The notes beneath the pieces are model-generated. The model ran no database searches. It was not told the origin of the DNA and worked only from the letters and a program-made list of their open reading frames with translations. The translations under genes and the position numbers were made by a program. DNA of 64,000 bases from Kribbella sp. ALI-6-A (GTDB lineage: Bacteria > Actinomycetota > Actinomycetes > Propionibacteriales > Kribbellaceae): contig NZ_MTQN01000010.1 in assembly GCF_001984195.1 (NCBI RefSeq), forward strand, positions 744,001-808,000, written 5' to 3'. Below are positions 17,542 to 26,025 of the stretch, one piece after another. Positions within the stretch are counted from its first letter, which is position 1. Each line of letters begins with the position of its first letter.

Positions 17542-18399
17542 TCAGCGGTCGTGGAAGAAGTCGACCAGGATCCGCGCGGTCGCGGCCGGCTGGTCGATCG
17601 CGGGGGAGTGGCCGGCGTCGGCGATCACCTGCGGCTTGACGCCGAGGATGTCGGCCATCCGGTCCTGCACCGCCAGCGGCCAGCCGTCATCGCTCTCGCC
17701 GTACGCGACCTGGACCCGGACACCGGACTCGGCCAGCTGCTCGGTCCGGTCCTCGGCGTCGATCAGCCGCTTGGTGATCTCGGCCAGGCCGGCCGGCACG
17801 TTGCCGGTGAAGCGCTTGCGCAGGAACGCCGCGATCTCGGTCGCCGGCGCGACGTACCGCGGGTCCTTGCTGTCGTGCTCGAGCTTCAGGTCGTAGACCT
17901 GCTCGATCGGCAGGTTGTCCAGGCCGAAGGCCAGCATCTGCAGCCCCTGCACCTTCGCCTCATCGCTGAAGCCGCCCGGACCCGAGCAGAGCAGCGTGAC
18001 GGTGGAGAACACCGACGGGTCGGCCAGCACCGCCTCCCGCGCGACCAGCCCGCCGAACGAGTGCCCGACCAGCTGGCTGTAACCGCCCAGGGCCTTGCTC
18101 ATCGCGACCACGTCGAGCGCGAGCTCCGCCAGCGTGTACGCCGACGGGTCGGCCGGGCCGGGCGTCTCGAACTGGCCGCGCTGGTCGACCGCGACCGCCC
18201 GCCAGCCGAAGCGCGCCAGGTGATCGACCAGCGGGGTGAAGTCCTCCTTGCTGCCCGTCCAGCCAGGGACGAGCAGCACCGTGCCGAGCGGCGTACCGAC
18301 GTCCGGCACAGCCTGCAAGGTGGCGAAGCTGCCTCGGTCGGTGTCGAGGGTGACGGGGCGGACCCCGTCGGGCAGGGTCAGGGTGCGCGGCGTACTCAC
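17542..18399 (-). CDS. Alpha/beta hydrolase downstream of MFS exporter
   Basis: A 285-residue alpha/beta-hydrolase. The nucleophile elbow is VGHSFGGLVA (Ser near residue 116), the acid lies in AYGESDDGW, and the His in DAGHSPAIDQP. The oxyanion segment is VPGWTGSKED. It may hydrolyse an ester or lactone; substrate unknown. Its start overlaps the MFS stop (ATGA at 18399-18396), so exporter and hydrolase are co-produced. A seven-bp hairpin (17523-17543) abuts the stop codon. Confidence 0.85.
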   Translation of the reverse strand: MSTPRTLTLPDGVRPVTLDTDRGSFATLQAVPDVGTPLGTVLLVPGWTGSKEDFTPLVDHLARFGWRAVAVDQRGQFETPGPADPSAYTLAELALDVVAMSKALGGYSQLVGHSFGGLVAREAVLADPSVFSTVTLLCSGPGGFSDEAKVQGLQMLAFGLDNLPIEQVYDLKLEHDSKDPRYVAPATEIAAFLRKRFTGNVPAGLAEITKRLIDAEDRTEQLAESGVRVQVAYGESDDGWPLAVQDRMADILGVKPQVIADAGHSPAIDQPAATARILVDFFHDR

Positions 18400-19910
18400 G
18401 ACTCCACGGTATCCCGCTGCCTGGTTCGCAACAGGGTGGCGGTCGCCACAGCCAGCACCACGATGATGCCCAGGCTGACCAGCGCCGCGAGCTGTACGCC
18501 GTCCGTGTACGCCGCTCTGGTGAGTTCCAGGACCTCTCGGGCCAGCGGCTGCGGCAGGTGCTCGGCGACGGCGACGGCACTGCCCAGCGTGTCGCGCGCC
18601 TCGCTTGAGACCCCTGCGGGAAGGGTCTGCTCGGTCACTTGGCCGCGGTAGACCGCCGTGACCAGACTGCCGGACACAGCCACGCCCAGCGCCATGCCGA
18701 ACTCGGTACCGGTCTCACCCATGCCGGAGGCAACTCCGGCGCGCTCGGGCGGAGCACTGCCGACCACCAGGTCGTAGGTGAGAGCCAGCACGACCTGGAT
18801 GCCCAGACTGGCGATCGTCAGGCCCGCGACCACCGCTGCCCGGCCGGACAACGCCATCAGGGCCAGGCCGGGTACGGCGATCAGGAAGCCCAGGGTCATC
18901 GCCGTACCGGCCGGCAGACGTCGTACGACGAACGGCGCACCCAGGGTGCCGACGATGCCCGCCACGGCGACCGGCAGCATCCACAGACCCGACTCCAGCG
19001 GCGACAGGCCGAGCACGAGCTGGAAGTACTGGACCGCGAGGAACTGCATGGCCGCCAGGACGTACAGGCCGAACGTCTGCGCACCCAGCGACACACTGAA
19101 GGCGGTCCGGTGGAACAGCCGCAGGTCCAGCAGGGGTTCGGTGAGCGTCAGCTGGCGCCGTACGAAGGCGTAGCCGGTCGCCAGCCCAGCAGCCAGTACG
19201 GCGAGCGTCGTGAGGTGCAGGCCGTCCTTGGCGGTCTCCTTCAGCGCGTAGACCACCGCGACGATCGCGCTCATCGACAGCGCGACGCTGGCCAGGTCGA
19301 TCCGGCCGGAGCCGGGGTTGCGGAACTCGGGCAGCAGCGGGCGAGCCACGGCCAGCAGAAGCAGCAGCGGCGGTACGCCGATCAGGAACACCGAGCCCCA
19401 GTGGAACCGCTCCAGCAGGACGCCGCCGACCAGCGGACCGGCGATCCCGCCGAGCATGAAGTTCGTCATCCAGATCGCGATCGCCAGCTGCCGCTGCCGC
19501 GGGTCGCGGAACATGTTGCTGATCAGCGACAGCGTCGACGGCATCAGGGTCGCGCCGGCCAGCCCGAGCAGGGCCCGAGCGGCGATCAGCAGCTCGGCGC
19601 TGGTCGCGAACGCCGCCAGCAGCGAGGCGCCCGCGAACCCGGCCGCACCGATCATCAGCAGCCGCCGGCGGCCGATCCGGTCGCCGACCGTGCCCATCGT
19701 GATCAGCAGCCCGGCCACCACGAAGCCGTAGACGTCGATGATCCACAGCAGTTGCGAGCTGCTCGGACCGAGATCCGCGCTCAGCATCGGCGCGGCCAGG
19801 TGCAGCACGGTCATGTCCAGGCCGAGCAGGATGGTCGGCAGGGCCAGGACGGCGAGTCCCAGCCACTCGCGGCGGGTCGCTCGTGTTGTCGTCTCCAGGG
19901 TCGTCGTCAT
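18396..19910 (-). CDS. MFS exporter, DHA2 (EmrB/QacA) type
   Basis: A major-facilitator transporter of about 504 residues with roughly 14 predicted helices, as in drug:H+ antiporters of the DHA2 family. Motif A appears as GTVGDRIGRRRLL and motif C-like sequence as ALLGLAGATLMPS; DMTVLHLAAP near the start is typical. The ATG at 19910 has AGGA eight bases upstream; another ATG nine bases earlier is possible. It is coupled to the downstream hydrolase, suggesting export plus inactivation or processing of one compound. No adjacent regulator is evident. Confidence 0.9.
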   Translation of the reverse strand: MTTTLETTTRATRREWLGLAVLALPTILLGLDMTVLHLAAPMLSADLGPSSSQLLWIIDVYGFVVAGLLITMGTVGDRIGRRRLLMIGAAGFAGASLLAAFATSAELLIAARALLGLAGATLMPSTLSLISNMFRDPRQRQLAIAIWMTNFMLGGIAGPLVGGVLLERFHWGSVFLIGVPPLLLLLAVARPLLPEFRNPGSGRIDLASVALSMSAIVAVVYALKETAKDGLHLTTLAVLAAGLATGYAFVRRQLTLTEPLLDLRLFHRTAFSVSLGAQTFGLYVLAAMQFLAVQYFQLVLGLSPLESGLWMLPVAVAGIVGTLGAPFVVRRLPAGTAMTLGFLIAVPGLALMALSGRAAVVAGLTIASLGIQVVLALTYDLVVGSAPPERAGVASGMGETGTEFGMALGVAVSGSLVTAVYRGQVTEQTLPAGVSSEARDTLGSAVAVAEHLPQPLAREVLELTRAAYTDGVQLAALVSLGIIVVLAVATATLLRTRQRDTVES

Positions 19911-19996
19911 GCCGAACATCCTGAAACTTCAACAATGCTTTAAGTCAACGGGTGCCCCGACAGGCGGCCCGTTCCACCGTGCGGCACAATGGCCGG

Positions 19997-20746
19997 GTGC
20001 CGCGGACGCTGGCAGTCGCCAATCAGAAAGGCGGGGTGGCCAAGACGACCACCGTCGCCTCGCTCGGTGCTGCCCTGACCGAGCTCGGGCAGCGCGTGCT
20101 GCTGGTCGATCTGGACCCGCAGGCCTGTCTGACCTTCTCGCTCGGCGTCGATCCGGAGGACGTCGACATCTCGTTGCACCACGTCCTGCTCGGCGCGGCG
20201 AAGGTGCGCGACGTTGTGATCGCGCTCGACGAAGGGCCGGACCTCGTGCCCGCCACGATCGAGCTGGCGACGGCCGAAGTGCGGTTGTCCCGCGACAGCA
20301 GCGCGGAGCAGGCGTTGCGCACGGCGCTGCGGCCGCTGGCGTCGTCGTACGACTGGATCCTGATCGATTGCCCGCCCACCCTCGGCCTGCTCACCGTCAA
20401 CGGGCTGTCGGCCGCGTCCGAGGTGCTGATTCCCTTGCAGTGCGAGACGCTCGCGCACCGCGGGGTCGGCCAACTGCTCGACACGATCCACGACGTCCGG
20501 CAGCTGACGAACCCCGGCCTCGAGATCCTCGGCGTTCTGCCGACCCTGTACGACGGCCGGACGACACACGCGCGCACGGTGCTGGAGACGATCGCCGGGA
20601 CCTACGAGCTGACGGTGCTGCAGCCGGCGATCCCGAAGTCGATCCGCTTCGCCGAGGCGCCGGCGATCGGCCGGACCATCCTGACCACCGCGCCGGCGAC
20701 ACCCGGCGCGGCGGCGTACCGCGAACTGGCGAAGTCGCTGCTCTGA
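19997..20746 (+). CDS. ParA/Soj-family ATPase
   Basis: A 249-residue P-loop ATPase of the ParA/MinD group. The deviant Walker A is NQKGGVAKTT near the N-terminus, followed by LLVDLDPQ and later DCPPTLGLLTVN. There is no ParB gene or parS-like palindrome next to it, so it is not the chromosome-partition pair; it matches the orphan Rv3213c-like ATPase of the actinobacterial block containing rhlE, moeZ, adnAB and uvrD2. The GTG at 19997 puts the P-loop at the usual position. Confidence 0.9.
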   Translation: MPRTLAVANQKGGVAKTTTVASLGAALTELGQRVLLVDLDPQACLTFSLGVDPEDVDISLHHVLLGAAKVRDVVIALDEGPDLVPATIELATAEVRLSRDSSAEQALRTALRPLASSYDWILIDCPPTLGLLTVNGLSAASEVLIPLQCETLAHRGVGQLLDTIHDVRQLTNPGLEILGVLPTLYDGRTTHARTVLETIAGTYELTVLQPAIPKSIRFAEAPAIGRTILTTAPATPGAAAYRELAKSLL

Positions 20747-20749
20747 GGT

Positions 20750-21664
20750 TCAGGACGGGTCGGGCGCCGACGGCGCGGCGATCGGCGTACGGCGCAGGCG
20801 GTGCCGGAACCGCCACAGCGGGACGGCGATCAACGCCAGCGCGACCAGGAACGGCAGCAGCGCGCCGAGCACGGTCGCGAGCGCGACGAACGTCGCGGTG
20901 AAGGCGTTCCAGCCACCCGCGAGCCCGGCGAGGAAACCCTTGTCGTCCTTGGCCTCGACCGGCGCCTTGCCCGGCTCGACGATGACCAGGCTCAGCGTGG
21001 CCAGTTCGGTCTGCCCGGACAGCGCCTTCTGCTTGGCCAGCAGGGCTTCCAGGTCGGCCTCGCGCCGGGTCAGCTCGGACTCCACCGAGACGATCTCGGC
21101 GATCGTGGTCGCCTTCGCCAGCAGGGCGCGCATCCGTTCCAGGCTGGCGCGCTGGGAGGCGATCCGGCTGTCCACGTCGACGACCTGCTCGGTGACGTCA
21201 GTGGACTCCTGGTGGATCGCGGTTCGCTTGCCGAGCGCGGAGAGGCGTTCGATCGCGGTCTCGTACGCCGCGGTCGGCACCTTCAGCACGAGGTTCGCGC
21301 GGGTGATCCGGCCGTCGCTGCGGCTGCCGGTGTCCTCGGAGGCGACCTGTCCGCGCAGGCCGGTGACGACCGAAATCGCGGCCTGGCGCTGCTTGTCGAT
21401 GTCCTCGTGCTCGATCGTCAGCGAACCGGTCTTGACGATCGCCCTGGTCAGCGCGGGCTGCGCCGGAGCGCCACCCTTGTCCTTCGGCGCGGCCTGGCCG
21501 GTCGATCCTGCCGTGTCGCCCTTCGGCTGGGCGTCACCGAGCTGCGGCGCCGCGGCGTCCCCAGCCGACGAGGCCGATTCGTTGCCACTGCCACTGCAGC
21601 CGGACAGCACCACGGCCGCCAGGACGACCCCTGCCGCCATGGCCGTGATTCGCGTCTTCGCCAT
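20750..21664 (-). CDS. DUF4349-family lipoprotein
   Basis: A 304-residue lipoprotein. The signal ends in VLSGCSGSG; a Gly/Ala/Ser-rich linker follows, then a DUF4349-type domain with KTGSLTIEHEDIDK, the VPTAAYETAIERLSALGK motif and a coiled coil (about residues 150-215), then a single C-terminal transmembrane helix near 245-275. The ATG at 21664 has GGGGAAAGG upstream and gives a normal signal. Function unknown; the coiled coil suggests assembly at the membrane. Its end nearly touches that of the convergent ParA gene. Confidence 0.87.
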   Translation of the reverse strand: MAKTRITAMAAGVVLAAVVLSGCSGSGNESASSAGDAAAPQLGDAQPKGDTAGSTGQAAPKDKGGAPAQPALTRAIVKTGSLTIEHEDIDKQRQAAISVVTGLRGQVASEDTGSRSDGRITRANLVLKVPTAAYETAIERLSALGKRTAIHQESTDVTEQVVDVDSRIASQRASLERMRALLAKATTIAEIVSVESELTRREADLEALLAKQKALSGQTELATLSLVIVEPGKAPVEAKDDKGFLAGLAGGWNAFTATFVALATVLGALLPFLVALALIAVPLWRFRHRLRRTPIAAPSAPDPS

Positions 21665-21754
21665 CGCCCACACCTTTCCCCTCGACGATCTGTCCACCTA
21701 GGACGGCCGAGCGGGGGTCCGGCGTTGCGGCGTCCGGTCACGGTCCGGCAACAG

Positions 21755-21786
21755 AAAACCCCGCCCAGCCTGGTGGCTGGACGGGG
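21755..21786 (-). terminator. Intrinsic terminator downstream of the DEAD-box helicase gene
   Basis: On the minus strand the stem 21786-21775 / 21770-21759 (12 bp with one mismatch, four-base loop) is followed by TTTT at 21758-21755. It lies just after the helicase stop at 21804. Confidence 0.85.
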
Positions 21787-21803
21787 TCGCTGTTCGTTCG
21801 GTG

Positions 21804-24143
21804 TTACTCCGGTGCGGTGAAGGTCGGCGTGGTGGCGGCCTTCTTACGGGTCCGCTTGACCGGCTTCTCCTCGGCCGCTTCCGCCGGTACGTCGGCAGCC
21901 GGCGTGGCGGCCGTCTTCCGGGTCCGCTTGGCCGCGGCCTTCTTCGCCACCGGAGCGTCCTCGACGGCCGGGGCCTCGTCGGCGGCCGGCTTCGCGGCAG
22001 CCTTCTTCCGCGTCCGCTTCGGCTTCTCCTCGGCCGGCGCCTCAGCCGCTACCGGAGCAGCTTCGGCCGCGGCAGCGGCCTTCCGCGTCCGGGTGCGCTT
22101 CGGCTTCTCCTCGACGGGCGCGTCGACGGCCACCTCGGCAGGAGCTTCGGCCGAAGCCGCCGCCTTGCGAGTCCGCGTCCGCCGAGCCGGAGCCGCCTCG
22201 GCCGGTACGTCGGCCTGCTGGGCCTCGGCAGCGACCTCGGCGGTGGCAGCGGCCTTGCGAGTCCGCGTCCGCTTGGGCTTCTCGGCGACTGCTTCGGCAA
22301 CCTCCGTCGGAGCAGCTTCGACCGGCGCGGCAACAGCCTCCGCAGGCGCAGCCTCGACCGGCGCGGCAGCAGCCTTGCGGGTGCGGGTCCGCCGGGCGGG
22401 CTTCTCCGCGGGTGCTTCCGCCTCTACTGCAGCGGCTTCGACTGGTGCAGCCTCGACCGGTGCGGCCTCGACCGCGGCCTCAGCCGACTCAGCGCGTCGG
22501 CGCGTACGCGTCCGGCGCGGCTTCTCCTCCACCGGGGTGGCAGTCGCGGTCACCTCGGCGACGGCAGACTCCGCAGCAGGCTCCGCGACAGCAGCCTCCG
22601 GGGTGGTCGACTGCGGAGAGAGCGACTCAGTGCTCTCGGCGCGGTCGGCGCCACGGCGGCGACGGGTGCGCTGGCGGGGCTTGCGCTCCGACGGCGTGTG
22701 CTCGGCGGCCTCGGTCGACGTCTCCGGGGTCGGCGGGACCAGCGTCTTCGCGGTGACGTCTTCGTCGGTCTTCTGCTCGACGCCCTCGACGCCCTCGACG
22801 GTCCGGCCGTTGCGGGTCCGGCGGCGGTTGCGGTTCCGCTTGCGGCCCGGGCGCTCGCCCGACGCCGGCGCGGAACCCGACTCGCCCTCGCTGCGCCGCG
22901 GCGGGCGGTCGCGCTCGGGCTTGTCCTGGGCCGGCTTGATCCGGCCCTTGGCGCCGGTCGGGATGCCGAGGTCGTGGTAGAGCTCCGGCGAGGTGGAGTA
23001 GATCTCCTGCGGTTCGTCGTACGGCAGGTCGAGCGCCTTGTTGATCGTCTTCCAGCGGACCAGGTCCGGCCAGTCCACGAAGGTCACCGCGATGCCGCTG
23101 GCCCCGGCGCGGCCGGTCCGGCCGATCCGGTGGATGTAGGCCTTCTCGTCCTCGGGGCAGGTGTTGTTGATGACGTGCGTGACGCCCTCGACGTCGATGC
23201 CGCGGGCCGCGACGTCGGTGCAGATCAGTACGTCGACCTTGTCACCGCGGAACCGGGTCAGCGCCCGCTCGCGGGCCTGCTGGTTCAGGTCGCCGTGGAT
23301 CGCGGCGGCCTTGAAGCCGCGGTCGATCAGGTCGTCGGTGAGCCGGCCCGCCTCGCGCTTGGTCCGGCAGAAGATCATCACCCGGCCGCGGTCGTCGGCC
23401 TGCAGGATCCGGGCCACCACCTCGGGCTTGTCCAGATCGTGCGCCCGGTAGACGAACTGGGCCGTGGTCGGCACCATCTGGGTGTCCTCGTGCGACTCCG
23501 CGCGGATGTTCAGCGGGTGCCGCATGTGGGTGCGCGCCAGGCCGATCACGGCCGACGGCATCGTTGCCGAGAACAACATTGTCTGGCGCAGTTCGGGCGT
23601 CTTGCGCAGGATCCGCTCGACGTCGGGCAGGAAGCCCAGGTCGAGCATCTCGTCGGCCTCGTCCAGCACCAGCACCTTGATGTGCGACAGGTCGAGCACG
23701 CCGCGGTTGGCCAGGTCGAGCAGCCGGCCCGGCGTACCGACGACGACGTCGACGCCGCTCTTCAGCATGTCCAGTTGCGGCTCGTACGCGACCCCGCCGT
23801 AGATGGTCAGGATCCGCACCGAACGCACGGTGGACGCGGTGGTCAGGTCCTTGGCGACCTGGATCGTCAGCTCACGGGTCGGCGTCACGACCAGGGCCTG
23901 CGGCTTGCCGGGCGCGGCCAGCTCCTCGTAGTCCGGTTCGCCGGGGGAGATGGTGCGCTGCAGCAGCGGGATGCCGAACCCGAGGGTCTTGCCGGTCCCG
24001 GTCCGGGCCTGACCGATCAGGTCGGTGCCCATCAGTGCGACGGGGAGCGTCATCTCCTGGATCGGAAACGGCTCCACGATGCCGACGCGGTCGAGCGCGT
24101 CACAGATCTCGGGCAGAACCCCGAGCTCTCGGAAGGTGGTCAG
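21804..24143 (-). CDS. rhlE: DEAD-box RNA helicase, RhlE/CshA-like, with long repeat tail
   Basis: An ATP-dependent RNA helicase. Core motifs are ARTGTGKT, PTRELTIQ, VGTPGRLLD, VLDEADEMLD, SAT, ARGIDV and HRIGRTGRAG. The Q-motif FRELGV...GIVEPFPIQ lies upstream of the first canonical start (GTG 24077), so translation must begin earlier. The only reading back to the in-frame TGA at 24158-24156 has no ATG/GTG/TTG, and CTG at 24143-24141, eight bases after GAGAGG, is the best candidate. The C-terminal half (about residues 400-779) is disordered and repeats basic TRTRKAA blocks between Ala/Glu spacers, probably binding RNA. It is the Rv3211 equivalent in this block. Confidence 0.88.
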   Translation of the reverse strand: MTTFRELGVLPEICDALDRVGIVEPFPIQEMTLPVALMGTDLIGQARTGTGKTLGFGIPLLQRTISPGEPDYEELAAPGKPQALVVTPTRELTIQVAKDLTTASTVRSVRILTIYGGVAYEPQLDMLKSGVDVVVGTPGRLLDLANRGVLDLSHIKVLVLDEADEMLDLGFLPDVERILRKTPELRQTMLFSATMPSAVIGLARTHMRHPLNIRAESHEDTQMVPTTAQFVYRAHDLDKPEVVARILQADDRGRVMIFCRTKREAGRLTDDLIDRGFKAAAIHGDLNQQARERALTRFRGDKVDVLICTDVAARGIDVEGVTHVINNTCPEDEKAYIHRIGRTGRAGASGIAVTFVDWPDLVRWKTINKALDLPYDEPQEIYSTSPELYHDLGIPTGAKGRIKPAQDKPERDRPPRRSEGESGSAPASGERPGRKRNRNRRRTRNGRTVEGVEGVEQKTDEDVTAKTLVPPTPETSTEAAEHTPSERKPRQRTRRRRGADRAESTESLSPQSTTPEAAVAEPAAESAVAEVTATATPVEEKPRRTRTRRRAESAEAAVEAAPVEAAPVEAAAVEAEAPAEKPARRTRTRKAAAAPVEAAPAEAVAAPVEAAPTEVAEAVAEKPKRTRTRKAAATAEVAAEAQQADVPAEAAPARRTRTRKAAASAEAPAEVAVDAPVEEKPKRTRTRKAAAAAEAAPVAAEAPAEEKPKRTRKKAAAKPAADEAPAVEDAPVAKKAAAKRTRKTAATPAADVPAEAAEEKPVKRTRKKAATTPTFTAPE
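21830..22690 (-). repeat. Protein-level repeat region in helicase tail
   Basis: The helicase tail holds roughly ten copies of a basic block (RTRTRKAA and variants such as KRTRKKAA) separated by Ala/Glu/Val/Pro spacers of 20-35 residues. The DNA repeats are degenerate, so it expanded by old duplications. Confidence 0.8.
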
Positions 24144-24201
24144 GCTGATCGCCTCTCACATGCTTGTACGGACAGAATGCACAGGGCCGGCGCCAGGGTT
24201 G

Positions 24202-24220
24202 GAGTGTCGTGACGACACTC
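24202..24220. promoter_or_regulatory. 19-bp perfect palindrome between rhlE and ferritin-like gene
   Basis: Arms GAGTGTCGT and ACGACACTC surround a single G in the divergent gap. It could be an operator or a hairpin in the helicase 5' leader, about 60 bases upstream of the helicase start. No known regulator is assigned. Confidence 0.5.
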
Positions 24221-24386
24221 GGTGCCCTTCATCGTGAGGCGCGGGACACTGTGCAAGCGGCTCGCACCAGCTGCCCATCTGGGCGCGTCACCGGCGAAAC
24301 ACCGTCCAGTGTAACCGTAAATGGCGTCAGAGCCGCCCAGCCCGGTTTTCCCCGGCGGGTACCGGTGGGCCGATATGGTGCGGACC

Positions 24387-25070
24387 ATGACCGAAACGAC
24401 GGCCTTCGACGATCCCGCCTACCGGGCTGCGGCGGTGGATCTACTGGGTGTGCTGGCCTACGGCGAGCTGACCGCCTTCGAGCGCATCGCCGAGGACGCC
24501 AAGCTCGCGCCGACCCTCGACGACAAGGCGCAACTGGCCCAGCTCGCGACCACCGAGTTCGGCCACTTCGTGCAGTTGCGCGACCGGCTGGTCGCGCTCG
24601 GCGTCGACCCGATGGAGGCGATGCAGCCGTTCGTCACCCCGCTGGAGGCGTTCCACGACCACACCGCGCCGTCGGACTGGCTGGAGGGCCTGGTCAAGGC
24701 GTACGTCGGGGACGGCCTGGCCAACGACTTCTACCGCGAGATCGCGTCGTTCGTGGACGGGGAGACGCGGGCGCTGGTGCTCGAGGTGTTCGCCGACTCC
24801 GGCCAGGCCGAGTTCGTGGTGGACCGGGTCCGGGCCGCGATCGCGGAGGACCCGAAGCTCGGCGGCCGGCTCGCGCTCTGGGGCCGCCGGCTGGTCGGCG
24901 AGGCGCTCAGCCAGGCGCAGCGGATCGCCGCGGACCGCGACTCGCTGGCCGCACTGCTGGCCGGCTCGGTCGACCGCCCCGGCCTCGACCTGGCCGCGAT
25001 CGGCCGGATGTTCACCCGCCTCACCGAGGCCCACACCGCCCGCATGACCGCCCTCGGCCTGCAGCCGTAA
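24387..25070 (+). CDS. Ferritin-like domain protein (Rv3210c-like)
   Basis: A 227-residue helical protein of the ferritin-like superfamily related to the tRNA-hydroxylase MiaE fold. Acidic and His residues spaced as in di-iron proteins appear in AYGELTAFERI, TTEFGHFVQLRD and later EAHTARM. Iron binding is inferred. It sits divergent from rhlE, as in other actinobacteria. The ATG at 24387 starts the conserved part; another frame-compatible start upstream is less likely. Confidence 0.8.
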   Translation: MTETTAFDDPAYRAAAVDLLGVLAYGELTAFERIAEDAKLAPTLDDKAQLAQLATTEFGHFVQLRDRLVALGVDPMEAMQPFVTPLEAFHDHTAPSDWLEGLVKAYVGDGLANDFYREIASFVDGETRALVLEVFADSGQAEFVVDRVRAAIAEDPKLGGRLALWGRRLVGEALSQAQRIAADRDSLAALLAGSVDRPGLDLAAIGRMFTRLTEAHTARMTALGLQP

Positions 25071-25086
25071 CCCCCCGGCGCATCGC

Positions 25087-25126
25087 GTCCGAAGAACCCG
25101 AGGTTGTAGCGCTCGGTTCTTCGGAC
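25087..25126 (+). terminator. Hairpin after the ferritin-like gene
   Basis: A perfect 12-bp stem (25087-25098 with 25115-25126) is extended inward by three pairs past one bulged C. It lies 16 bases after the stop of the ferritin-like gene. No T-tract. Confidence 0.65.
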
Positions 25127-25149
25127 GCCGGGGTTCAGGGGCCGCACGG

Positions 25150-25184
25150 GAACCGGCCGCCACCTGGAAGGTGACGGCCGGTTC
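25150..25184 (-). terminator. Hairpin after the GlsB-like gene
   Basis: A 15-bp stem with one mismatch pairs 25150-25164 with 25170-25184 around a five-base loop, just downstream of the minus-strand GlsB-like gene. Confidence 0.65.
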
Positions 25185-25200
25185 TGGTGGTGCGGGGGGG

Positions 25201-25473
25201 TCAGACCGATCGCGTCCTGGAGCGACCGGTGACAGTGGCGGCGATGACCACCAGGATCGCGGCGACGGCGATGCTGATGATCCAGCGGAGCCAGTCGATG
25301 CCCCTGGTGGCGTCGACACCGAGTGCGGCGGAGACGTAGTACCCGATCAGGACGCCGCCGATCCCGCACAGCACGGTCAGCCACAGCGGGATGTTGTCCC
25401 TGTCGCCCGGGGCGACGAACTTGCCGAGCAGGCCGATGATGATGCCGGCAATGATTACACCGATGATTTCCAT
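25201..25473 (-). CDS. GlsB/YeaQ/YmgE-family small membrane protein
   Basis: A 90-residue membrane protein with three hydrophobic helices and the family pattern EIIGVIIAGIIIGLLGKFVAPG at the start and a Gly-rich GIGGVLIGYYV segment. Family members are stress-induced membrane proteins of unknown activity. AGGAGG precedes the ATG. A perfect 8-bp-arm palindrome at 25514-25532, 41 bases upstream, may control it. Confidence 0.88.
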   Translation of the reverse strand: MEIIGVIIAGIIIGLLGKFVAPGDRDNIPLWLTVLCGIGGVLIGYYVSAALGVDATRGIDWLRWIISIAVAAILVVIAATVTGRSRTRSV

Positions 25474-25513
25474 AACGCCTGGCTCCTCCTGGTGACGACC
25501 GCATTGACGCGGC

Positions 25514-25532
25514 GTGACGAGTGTCTCGTCAC
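25514..25532. promoter_or_regulatory. Candidate operator upstream of the GlsB-like gene
   Basis: Perfect inverted repeat GTGACGAG-TGT-CTCGTCAC, 41 bases before the ATG of the GlsB-like gene. The cognate regulator is unknown. Confidence 0.5.
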
Positions 25533-25618
25533 ACCCGAACGGTTGCCGCCGGACGACATGCGTAAACGTGTCTCAGTGAGCCATGGCCTGATTGCGATTT
25601 GATGAACGCGGCGATGCC

Positions 25619-25846
25619 TCAGACCGCGCCGAAGCCGACCTTGCGGATCGCCGTCTCGCCGATCTCGACGTAGGCCAGCCGGTCGGCCGGGACGATCACC
25701 CGACGGCCCTTCTCGTCGGTCAGCGTCAGCAGACCGGTCTCACCGGTCAGAGCCTCGGACACCGCCGACTGGACCTCCTCCGGGGTCTGCTCGCTTTCCA
25801 GCACCAACTCACGATTGGCGTGCTGCACGCCGATCTTGACCTCCAC
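25619..25846 (-). CDS. DUF3107 protein (Rv3208A/TB9.4-like)
   Basis: A 75-residue protein matching the actinobacterial DUF3107 family: MEVKIGVQHANRELVLESEQ, then a VIVPADRLAYVEIG core and a C-terminal VGFGAV. Function unknown. The GTG start has GGGAGGG upstream. In this and other actinobacteria it follows the TetR gene below, separated here by 179 bases containing three ACCGGCCGGT palindromes. Confidence 0.9.
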   Translation of the reverse strand: MEVKIGVQHANRELVLESEQTPEEVQSAVSEALTGETGLLTLTDEKGRRVIVPADRLAYVEIGETAIRKVGFGAV

Positions 25847-25946
25847 GGAACCCTCCCGGGCACGTTCCGACCGGCGGCTCTCGCCGGTACCTCGTCGAGC
25901 CTATCCGCTGGCGGCGGGCGGCTCTCACCAGTCCGCCGAGAGCAGA

Positions 25947-26003
25947 ACCGGCCGGTCGCCGAAAGCACGACCGGCCGGTCCGCCTGAAGCGGAACCGGCC
26001 GGT
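25947..26003. repeat. Three spaced ACCGGCCGGT palindromes
   Basis: Identical 10-bp palindromes at 25947-25956, 25970-25979 and 25994-26003, within longer AACCGGCCGGTCGCC-like units at 23-24 base spacing, lie just after the TetR stop. They can pair with one another in several ways, so they could act as a terminator or as spaced protein sites. Confidence 0.7.
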
Positions 26004-26025
26004 CGCCACGGGCAGTGCGCCCGGG

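Noticed and set aside
19997..20746. A ParAB chromosome-segregation locus
   Set aside because: No parB gene and no parS palindrome nearby; the ATPase matches the orphan type beside rhlE.
21801..24212. An 803-codon + strand frame opposite rhlE
   Set aside because: Gly/Leu/Arg-rich shadow of the helicase repeat tail, no ribosome site or domain.
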